The notes under the pieces were generated by a model that searched no databases, was not told where the DNA came from, and worked only from the letters and a program-made list of their open reading frames with translations. The translations under genes and the position numbers were made by a program. From Nostoc sp. 'Lobaria pulmonaria (5183) cyanobiont' (GTDB lineage: Bacteria > Cyanobacteriota > Cyanobacteriia > Cyanobacteriales > Nostocaceae), in the NCBI RefSeq assembly GCF_002949795.1, contig NZ_CP026692.1:5440545-5504544 (forward strand): a stretch of 64,000 nucleotides of DNA, in the 5' to 3' direction. Position 1 is the stretch's first letter, and each line of letters starts with the position of its first letter. Below, piece after piece: positions 27,857-36,949 of this stretch.

Positions 27857-28378
27857 ATGAAGAAAAGAATTCTATTAACTTCTTTTGACACTTGGCTAAA
27901 AGATCAACAGTCAAATTCTTCTGATGATTTATTACTTGAAGTTACCAAACTTGAGTTGATACCACATGACTTAACTTTTTTACGCCAGTTACCCGTAGAT
28001 GTGCAACTTGCCAGTACTCAGGTAAGGGAAAAAATCAAGGCAACCCAACCTGATTACATCATCTGTTGTGGCATGGCTGCAAGCCGTACACAATTAAGTG
28101 TGGAAGCAGTTGCTAGCTGCAAAGAAATTGTTTTACAGACAGAAGTTGATTTAGAAAAATTAGTGGCGGGAGCAGCAGCAATTCAGATTAGTTACGACTG
28201 TGGGAAATTTGTCTGTGAAGGTCTTTACTATTCCGTGTTGGACTACTTAAGCCAAAATCAACTTACGGCACGTTGTATTTTTGTCCACGTTCCGGTTCTC
28301 AATCAAGAAAATTTGATCGGGATTCTTGCCGATTTCGTATTAATTATTAACAAACTGGCACTTTCATCAAGTTGTTAA
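27857..28378 (+). CDS. Peptidase C15 (pyroglutamyl peptidase I-like)
   Basis: A 173-residue protein, shorter than the usual 200-215 residues. It starts with the family pattern ILLTSFDTW, and has candidates for all three catalytic residues: Glu83 (LSVEAVA), Cys120 (CGKFVCEGLYYS) and His144 (FVHVP). The family removes N-terminal pyroglutamate from peptides. It is divergent from hisH and 31 bp before the DUF3370 gene, possibly as one transcript. Confidence 0.82.
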   Translation: MKKRILLTSFDTWLKDQQSNSSDDLLLEVTKLELIPHDLTFLRQLPVDVQLASTQVREKIKATQPDYIICCGMAASRTQLSVEAVASCKEIVLQTEVDLEKLVAGAAAIQISYDCGKFVCEGLYYSVLDYLSQNQLTARCIFVHVPVLNQENLIGILADFVLIINKLALSSSC

Positions 28379-28409
28379 TGTCTGTATGGTAAAATAAATA
28401 TCTAAGTAT

Positions 28410-29777
28410 ATGTTGCCATTGTTACTATTTTTCCCAATAGCCCAATTAACTCCTGCTACACCACCACCTGAAGAAGTCGTTCAACCACAAGAAGTACGAC
28501 CTCTACCAGGGAAGTTGGATACAGTGCCAACCTTTAACAGCAATAGTCCAGAATTGGTTTTGAAAGAAGGAATTTTACTTTCCACCTTTCCACCAGATGG
28601 CAAAAAAGTGCCAACAGCGCATCTGAATTTTCCTTTTCGGGGACGATTTGATATTTTTGCTCATCACGTTGCGAAGGCTGAACCAGCAGAGAATTTGCGT
28701 TCTCTTTATTTAGGAATAATTTTACACAACCCTGGTTCGGAACCCGTGAAGGTAAATATTTGGCAGGCGGCGAGTTATTTGAGTCAACCGGATGCACCAT
28801 TTATTCAGTTACCATCTTTTAGCCAAAATCTTTTAGGTAAAATTTTTGCCGGGCCAGGCGATCGCGTCATGTCTGATGTCCTTCGGGGAGTGCGACAAGA
28901 GATTTTTCCAGCCCAAATTGAGATTCCACCAAAGCAAAGTCGGATGTTACTCAATTTACCAATTCCTGTGCAAGGATTGACACCACCCCTGAATGGTCGG
29001 TCTACATTGATCCGACTGCAAAGTAATGGCACTGTCTATGCAGCTAGCCTAGCGATGTTTGCACAGGTGAATCCTGATGGCAGTGAGCGATCGCCTAGTT
29101 TAGAAGAATGGCAGAATTTACTAGATAATGGCGATTTGGCTGGGCCACGAGATAAAACTCCCACTCCCTTAGAGGAAACTGGCAAGCCAAGAATTTATGG
29201 GCGAGTTGCGGGAGTGGTTGGTGGTTCACGATGGAGAGCTTTATTAGTAGATAATCCTAAAGCCAGGTATCTAACTATTCCCCAGCCTGGTCAAGTGTTT
29301 TCCTACGCTTTGAATACCCTGCATGGCGGTACATTAGGAACTGGTCAAATTCAAAGTGCGCCTCTGCTGGTACGCTATCCTGACACCGCATATCGCGCTC
29401 ATGGCAACTATGGAATTCAATATAATCTCAAGTTGCCGCTATACAACAATACTCAAAGTCCTCAAACTGTTAGTGTGTCGATACAAACACCACTCAAGGA
29501 GGATCAATTGGGAAAACCGGGGTTACGCTTTCTTAGTACACCAGATCCTCAAGTATTCTTTCGGGGAACGGTACGGGTACGTTACAAAGATAAGCAAAAT
29601 CAGCCACAAACTCAGTTTGTGCATTTAGTGCAAAAGAGAGGTCAACTAGGGGAACCCTTAGTTTTATTAAAGATGAAAGCTGGCGATCGCTCTTTAGTAG
29701 AAGTAGACTTTCTCTATCCCCCAGATGCTACACCACCGCAAGTATTAACAGTCTCAACTCAAGCTGAACCTCGGTAA
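28410..29777 (+). CDS. DUF3370 exported protein
   Basis: A 455-residue protein with a short hydrophobic N terminus (MLPLLLFFPIAQ) that looks like a signal peptide. The rest is beta-rich, Pro-rich at the start, with pieces such as HLNFPFRGRFDIFAHH and LYLGIILHNPGSEPVKV that I associate with the cyanobacterial family DUF3370. No catalytic motif is evident. Function is unknown; cell-envelope location is inferred. Confidence 0.8.
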   Translation: MLPLLLFFPIAQLTPATPPPEEVVQPQEVRPLPGKLDTVPTFNSNSPELVLKEGILLSTFPPDGKKVPTAHLNFPFRGRFDIFAHHVAKAEPAENLRSLYLGIILHNPGSEPVKVNIWQAASYLSQPDAPFIQLPSFSQNLLGKIFAGPGDRVMSDVLRGVRQEIFPAQIEIPPKQSRMLLNLPIPVQGLTPPLNGRSTLIRLQSNGTVYAASLAMFAQVNPDGSERSPSLEEWQNLLDNGDLAGPRDKTPTPLEETGKPRIYGRVAGVVGGSRWRALLVDNPKARYLTIPQPGQVFSYALNTLHGGTLGTGQIQSAPLLVRYPDTAYRAHGNYGIQYNLKLPLYNNTQSPQTVSVSIQTPLKEDQLGKPGLRFLSTPDPQVFFRGTVRVRYKDKQNQPQTQFVHLVQKRGQLGEPLVLLKMKAGDRSLVEVDFLYPPDATPPQVLTVSTQAEPR

Positions 29778-29980
29778 TGAGTCATGGGTAATGGGTAATA
29801 GCTTTTCTCCAATTACCTATTACTAAAAAATATTAGTTAGATCATTCACAAAGTTCTACCACCCAAGAAGGACAGATTCAGGTTAAACCCCAGCTACAAA
29901 TGGATATTCTGGGGGTTTATATTCTCCAACCTGGGAAAATTCGTAATTCTTAATTAGTAATTTTTTAGACAATTTTTAAT

Positions 29981-30650
29981 ATTAGGTGGTTAGATGCAGA
30001 TGATACCGCTACTAGCGTCACCCGCGAACTGTGGGTAGTTCCCTTACTACGCAGTCTCGGATATAACCCTGTTTACACTGCTAAAGCCGAAGTCGTGGAG
30101 GGACAAACTTATGCGATTTCTCATCGTGCGGAATTAGGCGAAAACAAGCCACCTATCCACATTATTGGTTGTCGAATCAAGGTAGATCATCGTCCTCCCA
30201 GTGGCACACCCAGGTTATCAGCACACGCACTGGTGCAGGAGTATCTTAACAAGACAGAGCATCTGTGGGCGATCGCAACTAACGGTTTTCGCTGGCGGTT
30301 ACTGCGCGACTGCTTCCTTAATGACTCGTTTGACTTATATCGAATTTGACTTAGAACAGATTCTCAACGGTGAGAACTTTGCCGAATTTGGGCTATTTTA
30401 TCGGTTGTTTCACCGTTCCCGCTTGCCCGAAGGTATGGATGATGCGGATAAGTGCTTGCTGGAATATTACCACCAAGAAGCACTGCAACAGGGCGGACGG
30501 GTACGCGACAGACTCCGAGATGGGGTAGAAAAAGCACTAATACAGTTAGGTACAGGTTTTCTCCAACATCCCAGTAATGAAAACTTGCGGCAGAAGCTTG
30601 CTGCTGGTACAGAATTAACAGATATCGGATATAGGACTCCTATATGTTAG
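29981..30650 (+). pseudogene. Truncated, frameshifted gene for a large restriction-methylase-like protein
   Basis: Frame 2 from about 29981 reads RWLDADDTATSVTRELWVVP and continues to GFRWRLLRDC; near 30310-30325 the same protein continues in frame 3 as SLMTRLTYIEFDLEQILNG. This is the pattern of the N-terminal region of Nostoc Eco57I/type I-like DNA methylase-restriction proteins of about 1,000 residues. The start, the methylase motifs and the rest are missing and there is a one-base frameshift, so the gene is dead. Confidence 0.65.
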
Positions 30651-30748
30651 GGTTTTAGGTATTTGAAATGCTGTGGCAATATTTTGTTAAATTGACAAAT
30701 AATTAGTTAATGTACAATTCATCCTTTATACTTCAATGGGTATTCTAC

Positions 30749-32494
30749 TTACCCGCCTAAAGTCCGCGTATAAATTACCTGACCTTGGGAATCATAAAGA
30801 AAAAGGGGCAGATTGGCATTATCACCAATTACGGCTAGGGCTTCCCGCAAGATTTGCAAGTGATTGGTAACGTCAACAGCAGTATTAGAGTTCTTAGAAT
30901 AAGGATTAGCTAAGTTATTTTGCCTTATTTGGTCATACTCTGGGGTTAGCCGGACAATAATTCCTGCATTGTCCATGCTAAAGGTGCAAATCCGAATTCC
31001 ATTAGTACAGGTCTTATCCAAGTCAGTGCGGGTTTGTTGCAAACTACTAACAACTTGTAGTTTTTCTTGTGCTTGTTTGAGCGCAGCTGAATAAGGTTCG
31101 ATGAGAGACTGAGCTTGAGTGTAGTACAAGCTATCTTGGGGAACTTTTTTAGCAGTTTGCAAAGCCTGATCCCAATATATCGCCGCTGCTTGCCATTGGT
31201 TTTGTTGTTGATAAACTTTGGCTTGCTTGGCGGTGCTAAGGGCCTGTTGGTAGGTTTTAACAGCTAATTGTTCTTTAGTAGCGCGATCGCGTACTAATAC
31301 TAACTTAGGTTTATAATCTACCAACAGCTTTTGAGCTTCTTGGTATCCAACACTATTTCGGGGAATGGTATTCAAGGTATTAATTACCACCAGCCAAGTA
31401 GACTGCGCCTTTTGCCAGTCATTCAAGGATTTAGCAGTAGCTTCGCGCTTCTCGGCTGCAACGGCTACAACTTTTGCTGCGGTTAGTTTTTTCAGCCATT
31501 TTTCCTCAATAAATATCTGTTGATTTACAGCGTGCAAACGGACACGATAATTCAGTAATTTACCCTGCACCAGCCCATAGAGTTCACTACTGGAACTTAT
31601 ACTTTCTAGTGGCGCTATAGCCTGTTGCCATAAGTGTTGCCTAGTTTGTAATTCCTCTAAGCTAGATGCAGGAGTTTGAACTTTTTGTGTCGCCAAAGAT
31701 GCAGTTTGCAAAGCTTTGACCACCTGATTGATTCTTTGCGATCGCCCAGACAAACTTGCTTGTAGTTCTTTTGACACCTGGTAACGAGGCGACCAACTAG
31801 GAATTACATTTAGGTCTGTACTGGCTGCTGTAAGTTGCTGTTGTACAGCTATTAATTCTTTTTCAGACTTGGCGCGGCGCATCAGCTGCGGGGATTTTGT
31901 TTTTAATTGCTCGGCGTTTTGTATTTCTTGACACTCAGACATCACACAAGGGCGAGTCAATAAGTAAGCACCACCGCCTAAAACTATAATTCCTACCAAC
32001 GCCGCACCCAGTAGGATAAGTTTGACCTGGAATCCTGGCTTTGAAGCCGACAAATTCGGCACATCTGCAAACGGGTCAAACAGTTCTTCTTCACTCTCAT
32101 TGATTGATGGAGAATATGTCAGAGATGATGAGGCGGATATTACTTCCTTCTCTTCTTGTGCTTCCTCATCTCCCTCTGCTACCCATCCCTCAGTCGGCTT
32201 CAACGCCAAGAAACATTTAGTATAAGGGAGTTGTTCGCCAAAAACTCTGAGGAAACATTGCACCCGCTGCTCTTTGTGGGGTGCTAGAGATTGAAGTACT
32301 TCCTCAATGACTGCAAAAATTAGTTGAGCGTCAATTATTACATCTGACGCGTGTTGCGTTAAAATCATTAGCTCGCCTTTATTGACGACGCACTTAACCT
32401 CGAAGACTTCAGCGGTTGAGACTTCTACAAGTAATTGTTCTTGCAAAGTTTTGGCTAAAAGCTGTAAATCTTCCTGCTGGACTGCTACTTTCAT
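30749..32494 (-). CDS. Cyanobacterial membrane protein with long coiled-coil part
   Basis: About 581 residues from ATG 32494 (MKVAVQQ). The frame extends to GTG 32581, but those 29 extra residues would overlap a plus-strand small frame that has a good ribosome site. Layout: an N-terminal cytosolic domain (about 1-95), an acidic Ser/Glu linker (about 105-145), one membrane helix (about 157-180), and a long helical region rich in Gln/Ala/Lys (about 190-490) with TPR-like spacing, ending in a small domain with two Cys. I do not recognise the family. No neighbours on the same strand. Confidence 0.75.
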   Translation of the reverse strand: MKVAVQQEDLQLLAKTLQEQLLVEVSTAEVFEVKCVVNKGELMILTQHASDVIIDAQLIFAVIEEVLQSLAPHKEQRVQCFLRVFGEQLPYTKCFLALKPTEGWVAEGDEEAQEEKEVISASSSLTYSPSINESEEELFDPFADVPNLSASKPGFQVKLILLGAALVGIIVLGGGAYLLTRPCVMSECQEIQNAEQLKTKSPQLMRRAKSEKELIAVQQQLTAASTDLNVIPSWSPRYQVSKELQASLSGRSQRINQVVKALQTASLATQKVQTPASSLEELQTRQHLWQQAIAPLESISSSSELYGLVQGKLLNYRVRLHAVNQQIFIEEKWLKKLTAAKVVAVAAEKREATAKSLNDWQKAQSTWLVVINTLNTIPRNSVGYQEAQKLLVDYKPKLVLVRDRATKEQLAVKTYQQALSTAKQAKVYQQQNQWQAAAIYWDQALQTAKKVPQDSLYYTQAQSLIEPYSAALKQAQEKLQVVSSLQQTRTDLDKTCTNGIRICTFSMDNAGIIVRLTPEYDQIRQNNLANPYSKNSNTAVDVTNHLQILREALAVIGDNANLPLFLYDSQGQVIYTRTLGG

Positions 32495-32547
32495 AGAGCT
32501 TTGCCGCTGAACTTCTATATTGTTTTGATTATCTTTAAGGGGATGAA

Positions 32548-32700
32548 ATGAATTTTTTAGGTTTGTTGAATGCAAATGCACAGTTTAATCAACCACAGCC
32601 TGAGAATCTGAACGACCAACTTTCTAACACAAATTCTGACTTTTCACCAAAAGTTAAAAAAGTAATTATTGTTCGTGGCGATACATTTTTAGAGTGCTAG
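32548..32700 (+). CDS. Small 50-residue protein (candidate)
   Basis: ATG 32548 is preceded by AAGGGG at six bases, a better ribosome site than most in the window, and the frame runs 50 codons to TAG. The product starts MNFLGLLNANAQ, has an Asn/Gln-rich middle and ends KVKKVIIVRGDTFLEC. No family is recognised. It is divergent from the coiled-coil gene. The call rests on the ribosome site. Confidence 0.4.
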   Translation: MNFLGLLNANAQFNQPQPENLNDQLSNTNSDFSPKVKKVIIVRGDTFLEC

Positions 32701-33143
32701 ATGCAAAATAAAATAATCTGTCTTCAGATATAAATTACAAATAAAAAATGGGAATAATAGAAGGTTTGAGTATTTTCACTGCATTACTTTGCGATAATTA
32801 AATTCACAAAAGCTACTGCTCTGCGAAATTCTTGTTGCAAAGCAATTTTTACCAAATTATCTAAAGGTTAAGAAAACGATGTTATGTCAGAGGGTTTTGA
32901 CAAAAATGCTAGCTATCTTCTATGCTGGGGAACTTGCTGAGGAGATTAATTATGTGTTGTGGCTTTGGCACAAACAAGTTGACTATCAAAATTAATATGC
33001 TTAATTTACTGAATTCGATAAAATTGATCCGTGAAAAATAACTTTTTATAGCTGCAAAAAGGTTAATTCTGCAATAAAGGTGCTGCAAAATATCAAGACA
33101 GGACTAACCAAAAGCTTAGAAAGTGTCAATACAAGGTGTATCA
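32701..33143. other. Spacer upstream of the SucC-like gene
   Basis: AT-rich, no gene recognised; should contain the promoter for the SucC/SucD-like pair. Confidence 0.4.
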
Positions 33144-34370
33144 ATGGATTTATTAGAGTACCAAGTTAAAGAATGGTTTGCGAAGATAGGCATTCCAGTA
33201 TTGCCTTCCCAACGAATTGACCATCCTACAGATTTGAAACGGTTAAAAATTCGCTTTCCAATTGTACTGAAATCTCAAGTCCACGGAGCGGAACGGGCAA
33301 AAGCGGGTGGAGTCAGGTTTGCCCAAACGACTATCGATGCGATCGCAGCAGCTCAAAATATCTTTAGTTTACCAATATGGGGCGAATTGCCGGAAGTTGT
33401 GCTGGCAGAATCTCAATACGACGCCAACCAGGAATTTTATCTAGCTGTAGTTTTAGATACTGCTGTCTGCCGACCGGTACTTTTAGGTTGCAAAGAAGCA
33501 GATATTGATTGGGAATCGGCTGGGGAAAGAATGCACTACGTTGTCGTAGAACAAGAATTCTCGCCATTTTATGCTCGACGATTGGCTTTGAAAATGGGTT
33601 TGCAAGGGACGCTGATGCAGTCGGTAAGCAGTGTTGTGGAGAAGATGTATCACTTATTTGTCCAAAAAGACCTGGATTTAGTAGAAATTAATCCCTTGGC
33701 AGTCAGTACTACCGATCAAGTTATGGCTCTTAATGGTAAAGTCAGTGTCAACGAACGGGCGATCAAGCGTCATCCCGATCTCGCCGAGATGGCGGCAAAA
33801 ATTATCAGCCGTCATACCAGTACTGAAATCAACGGTATTTTGGGCGACTGGGATGGTGTGGAAATGCATGGGAAAATCGGTATTTTAGGTAATGGTACTG
33901 GTTCGGTGATGGCAACTTTGGATTTAGTTGCGAATGCTGGTGGTAATCCAGGTGTTTGTTTGAATCTACGTCATGCTTTCCTTACAGATACTACACCAAC
34001 TACCTTCCGCGATCGCCTAGAAACAGGTTTGAAAATGCTGGAGGCTGATAAAAGCATTCAAGTAATACTAATTAACTTTCTGGGTAGCATTCCACAAACT
34101 GAGGAAGTGGCTGAAGTGATAGCCAGAGTTTTGCAGCCAGACAACAGCGAACTTCAATCACAGGTTGTACGTTCTAATGGTAGTAAAGTTCGGCGACAGC
34201 TTAATTTTCCATCCTTAGTTGTCCGCCTTGCTGGTTCTGAATTTAACACTGCGAGAAAATATTTGACAACACTAAAAACCCATAGCGATGCCCTTGTCGT
34301 GGTAGAAAATTTAGATGAGGCAGTGGCAGCAGCAGTTCTCCTTGCTAAACCAACGGCTAATAAAAGATAG
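33144..34370 (+). CDS. SucC-like ATP-grasp protein (succinyl-CoA ligase beta subunit family)
   Basis: 408 residues from ATG 33144, with AAGGTG upstream. The N-terminal ATP-grasp fold begins MDLLEYQVKEWFAKIGIPV, with HGAERAKAGGVRFA and LVEINPLAV (the conserved Glu of the active site) where expected. The C-terminal CoA-ligase fold begins GKIGILGNGTGSVMAT, but the GGGAT loop that meets the phosphohistidine reads NLRHAFL and the NIFGGI motif reads NFLGSI. With its partner downstream it resembles succinyl-CoA synthetase, but important loops have changed. See findings. Confidence 0.85.
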   Translation: MDLLEYQVKEWFAKIGIPVLPSQRIDHPTDLKRLKIRFPIVLKSQVHGAERAKAGGVRFAQTTIDAIAAAQNIFSLPIWGELPEVVLAESQYDANQEFYLAVVLDTAVCRPVLLGCKEADIDWESAGERMHYVVVEQEFSPFYARRLALKMGLQGTLMQSVSSVVEKMYHLFVQKDLDLVEINPLAVSTTDQVMALNGKVSVNERAIKRHPDLAEMAAKIISRHTSTEINGILGDWDGVEMHGKIGILGNGTGSVMATLDLVANAGGNPGVCLNLRHAFLTDTTPTTFRDRLETGLKMLEADKSIQVILINFLGSIPQTEEVAEVIARVLQPDNSELQSQVVRSNGSKVRRQLNFPSLVVRLAGSEFNTARKYLTTLKTHSDALVVVENLDEAVAAAVLLAKPTANKR

Positions 34371-34667
34371 TGAATGTCATTTTGTTCCAATTCAAAAATC
34401 AAAAGTTATTAATTTTTACCGTCGGGTATAAATTTTTGAATTTAATGCTCAAATCAAGTACAGCTTTACTTCCTGGAACTAAATTATATAGTGCATTCAA
34501 ACTGAATATTCTTAGCTAGAGGCTGGTTTTCTGAGTTTTGGAACACTCAGCTTCCAGACTAATTTTTGGAATTTAAGTAAAAATTGAATCAATACGAGAC
34601 ATTTACAGTGTCGTATTTATGCCCGGTGGTTGAAGGCGCTGGGTTGCCAAACTTACGGTAATTTTTT
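34371..34667. other. Spacer between SucC-like and SucD-like genes
   Basis: 297-bp spacer, longer than usual for an operon; contains GGCTGGTTTTCTGAGTT...AACACTCAGCTTCCAGAC (34522-34558), an imperfect hairpin that could be a terminator or attenuator. Confidence 0.45.
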
Positions 34668-35549
34668 ATGAACCTAACGCCAGAAAGTAAAGTCTTAATT
34701 CAAGGCTTTTGTGAATTTATATCAAGCACTCATGTCGCTCAAATGAAAGCTTATGGCACAAATTTAGTAGCTGGTGTCAATCCTGGATGCGGCGGACAGG
34801 AACTGCATGGACTGCCAGTATTTGATTTAGTAGAGGAGGTAATAGAACAACTTGGGGCAATTGACACGACAATTATTTGTGTAGATCCTTACGATGTGTT
34901 AGATGCGGCATTAGAAGCGATCGCATCTAATATTCGCCAGATTATTATTATTACTGCTGGTGTGCCACCCTTGGATATGGTGCAATTACTCCGCAAAGCC
35001 GAAGCTTGTGAAACCTTGGTAATCGGGCCAAATAGTCCGGGGATCATTGTACCGGGAAAAATTCTCTTAGGGACTCAACCCAGCGAATTTTATACCCCTG
35101 GGACAGTGGGGATCGTTAGCCGTAGCAGCACCCTCACCTACGAAATCGCCTACGAATTAACAAAAGCAGGTTTAGGGCAGTCGATTAGTGTCAGTATTGG
35201 TAGTGATGCGATCGTCGGTTCCTCCTTTCTCCAATGGCTGCAAATTCTTGATGAGGATGAAACCACACAAGCGATCGTTTTAGTCGGTCAACCTGGTGGT
35301 GGTAGTGAAGAAGCAGCAGCGCGGTACATTGCTGAGGCAATTGATAAACCAGTAATTGCCTACATTGCAGGTAGACAAGCACCACCAGGAAAAAGTTGGC
35401 GTCAAACTGGGACTTTAGCAACAGTTATCGGACGCGATCCTAACTTTGGTACAGCCCAAAGTAAATTAGCTGCTTTAAAAGAAGCGGAAGTGACAGTAGC
35501 TGAACGCCCTTCTCAAATTCCAGAATTATTGCGAAAGGAAATTAACTAA
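34668..35549 (+). CDS. SucD-like protein lacking catalytic His and Glu
   Basis: A 293-residue relative of the succinyl-CoA synthetase alpha subunit: CoA-binding Rossmann domain (about 5-135), then the flavodoxin-like ligase domain with GTVGIVSRSSTLTYE (about 142-156). In E. coli SucD, Glu208 and His246 form the phosphorylation site (GEIGG and MGHAGA). Here the aligned positions, with the same numbers, are Gln208 (VGQPGG) and Gln246 (SWRQTGT). Without the His the enzyme cannot go through phosphohistidine. Possible roles are CoA or nucleotide sensing, or scaffolding. Likely a partner of the SucC-like protein. Confidence 0.85.
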   Translation: MNLTPESKVLIQGFCEFISSTHVAQMKAYGTNLVAGVNPGCGGQELHGLPVFDLVEEVIEQLGAIDTTIICVDPYDVLDAALEAIASNIRQIIIITAGVPPLDMVQLLRKAEACETLVIGPNSPGIIVPGKILLGTQPSEFYTPGTVGIVSRSSTLTYEIAYELTKAGLGQSISVSIGSDAIVGSSFLQWLQILDEDETTQAIVLVGQPGGGSEEAAARYIAEAIDKPVIAYIAGRQAPPGKSWRQTGTLATVIGRDPNFGTAQSKLAALKEAEVTVAERPSQIPELLRKEIN

Positions 35550-35554
35550 ATTAC

Positions 35555-35600
35555 TAATTCGTAATTCAATTCTTAACTACGAATTAGGAATTACGAATTA
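35555..35600. terminator. Inverted repeat behind the SucD-like gene
   Basis: TAATTCGTAATTC at 35555-35567 and its exact reverse complement at 35588-35600 form a 13-bp stem. Probably ends the sucCD-like transcript; AT-rich arms of this sequence are also a dispersed repeat in Nostoc. Confidence 0.55.
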
Positions 35601-35610
35601 TTTTAATTGG

Positions 35611-35712
35611 TCAGTCTTGGGAACGATTTTGAGGGAACAGGTAAGCGATCGCAGCATAACCCGAAGCACTGAGTAAACTAACCAAAAAAGCAGCCAAAAT
35701 AAAAGTAGACAT
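35611..35712 (-). CDS. 33-residue single-span membrane peptide (candidate)
   Basis: ATG 35712 opens a frame of 33 codons. The product has one hydrophobic helix (about residues 4-25, STFILAAFLVSLLSASGYAA) and a polar end FPQNRSQD. It looks like the small one-helix subunits of thylakoid or respiratory complexes, but I cannot name it. No strong ribosome site is seen. Confidence 0.45.
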   Translation of the reverse strand: MSTFILAAFLVSLLSASGYAAIAYLFPQNRSQD

Positions 35713-35855
35713 AATGTTACACTCTATGTATCTCTAAAATCCTGGCATTCATCAACAAACCAAGATTTTGGATACTTTCAAATTAGCAATTGGGTATGAC
35801 ACAGCCGTGACTACCTTGTGTCAATGTCTAGGATCTCAAGGTTTTATGGCTCAAC

Positions 35856-36944
35856 TCAAGCCAAAGGCAGAAAAAAGCGAAACGTACTGCCAACTCCCAA
35901 TTCGCTTTCTACCTGAATTTGACCGCCTTGTAATTCAATCAAACGACGGGAAATAGTTAAACCAATACCAGTACCTCCCGAATGGCGATCGCGCGATTGG
36001 TCGGCTCGCCAGAAGCGCTCAAACACATGAGGCAAATTTTCTGGAGCGATACCAATGCCTGTATCACTAACTGCAATCCAGAGTTGAGATGCTTCAATCC
36101 CAACACCAATGGTAATTGAACCTTCGTTAGTATAACGCACTGCATTACCTAGCAGATTAACCAATACCTGTTCCGTGCGATCGATATCTGCCAATACAGG
36201 AGGTAGCACAGATGGACATTGCAAGAGCAGAACTGGCCCATCTTCTAATAGTTGGTCGGAAAATTTCTCCACTAATGACTCTAACAACGGACGCAAATTT
36301 ACCCGTTGGATATTAATTGGTAGATAACCTGCTTCTGCCTTAGATAGTTCTTGTAAATCGTTCACTAAGCGCTCTAAGCGTCGAGTTTCTTTAGCTAAAC
36401 GCCGATAGATTTCAGGAGACGCTTCAATTTCCCCATCAGCCAGTTCTTCCAAATAACCACGCACCACAGTTAATGGTGTTCGTAATTCATGGGTCATATC
36501 TCCAATCACTTCTCGCCGCCGCGCTTCTACCCCTTCTAAACTGGCTGCCATTCGGTTGAAACTAGTACTCAGTCCACTAAGTTCTGGAATATCAGACACA
36601 GGTAGTCGTGCATCCATCTGACCAGCAGCAAATTTTTGGGTGATTTGTTCCATCTCGGTCAATCGCTGCATAATCCGTCTAGATACCCAGTAACTCAATC
36701 CTCCGGCGGCGGTAGTGCCGACTAAGACTGACCAAAGAGTGCTTCGCTGCCAAGCAAGTTCAAATCCTGTAACCAATTCCGCACGGACATCGATTAAGTC
36801 GAACCCCTGATTTTCTAATCCTTCCAAATGCAAGACAAACAAGCGGGGGGAAGAAATTTTGCTGATGCTCACCAGACTAGCGACCCCCACAATCATTACT
36901 ACTAAGTGGGAGAAAAATAGGCGCCCTCTCAGCCCCATCTTCAT
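35856..36944 (-). CDS. Sensor histidine kinase (HAMP, HisKA, HATPase)
   Basis: A 362-residue membrane kinase. Two hydrophobic helices (about 9-28 and 68-88) frame a short periplasmic loop of about 40 residues; a HAMP domain (about 88-140), a HisKA domain with His152 in DMTHELRTP, and a HATPase domain with NLLGNAVRYT (N box), VSDTGIGIAP (G1) and GGTGIGLT (G2) follow. The small sensor loop suggests a signal in or near the membrane. It follows the response regulator by 5 bp and is surely its partner. Confidence 0.93.
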   Translation of the reverse strand: MKMGLRGRLFFSHLVVMIVGVASLVSISKISSPRLFVLHLEGLENQGFDLIDVRAELVTGFELAWQRSTLWSVLVGTTAAGGLSYWVSRRIMQRLTEMEQITQKFAAGQMDARLPVSDIPELSGLSTSFNRMAASLEGVEARRREVIGDMTHELRTPLTVVRGYLEELADGEIEASPEIYRRLAKETRRLERLVNDLQELSKAEAGYLPINIQRVNLRPLLESLVEKFSDQLLEDGPVLLLQCPSVLPPVLADIDRTEQVLVNLLGNAVRYTNEGSITIGVGIEASQLWIAVSDTGIGIAPENLPHVFERFWRADQSRDRHSGGTGIGLTISRRLIELQGGQIQVESELGVGSTFRFFLPLA

Positions 36945-36949
36945 AACAT

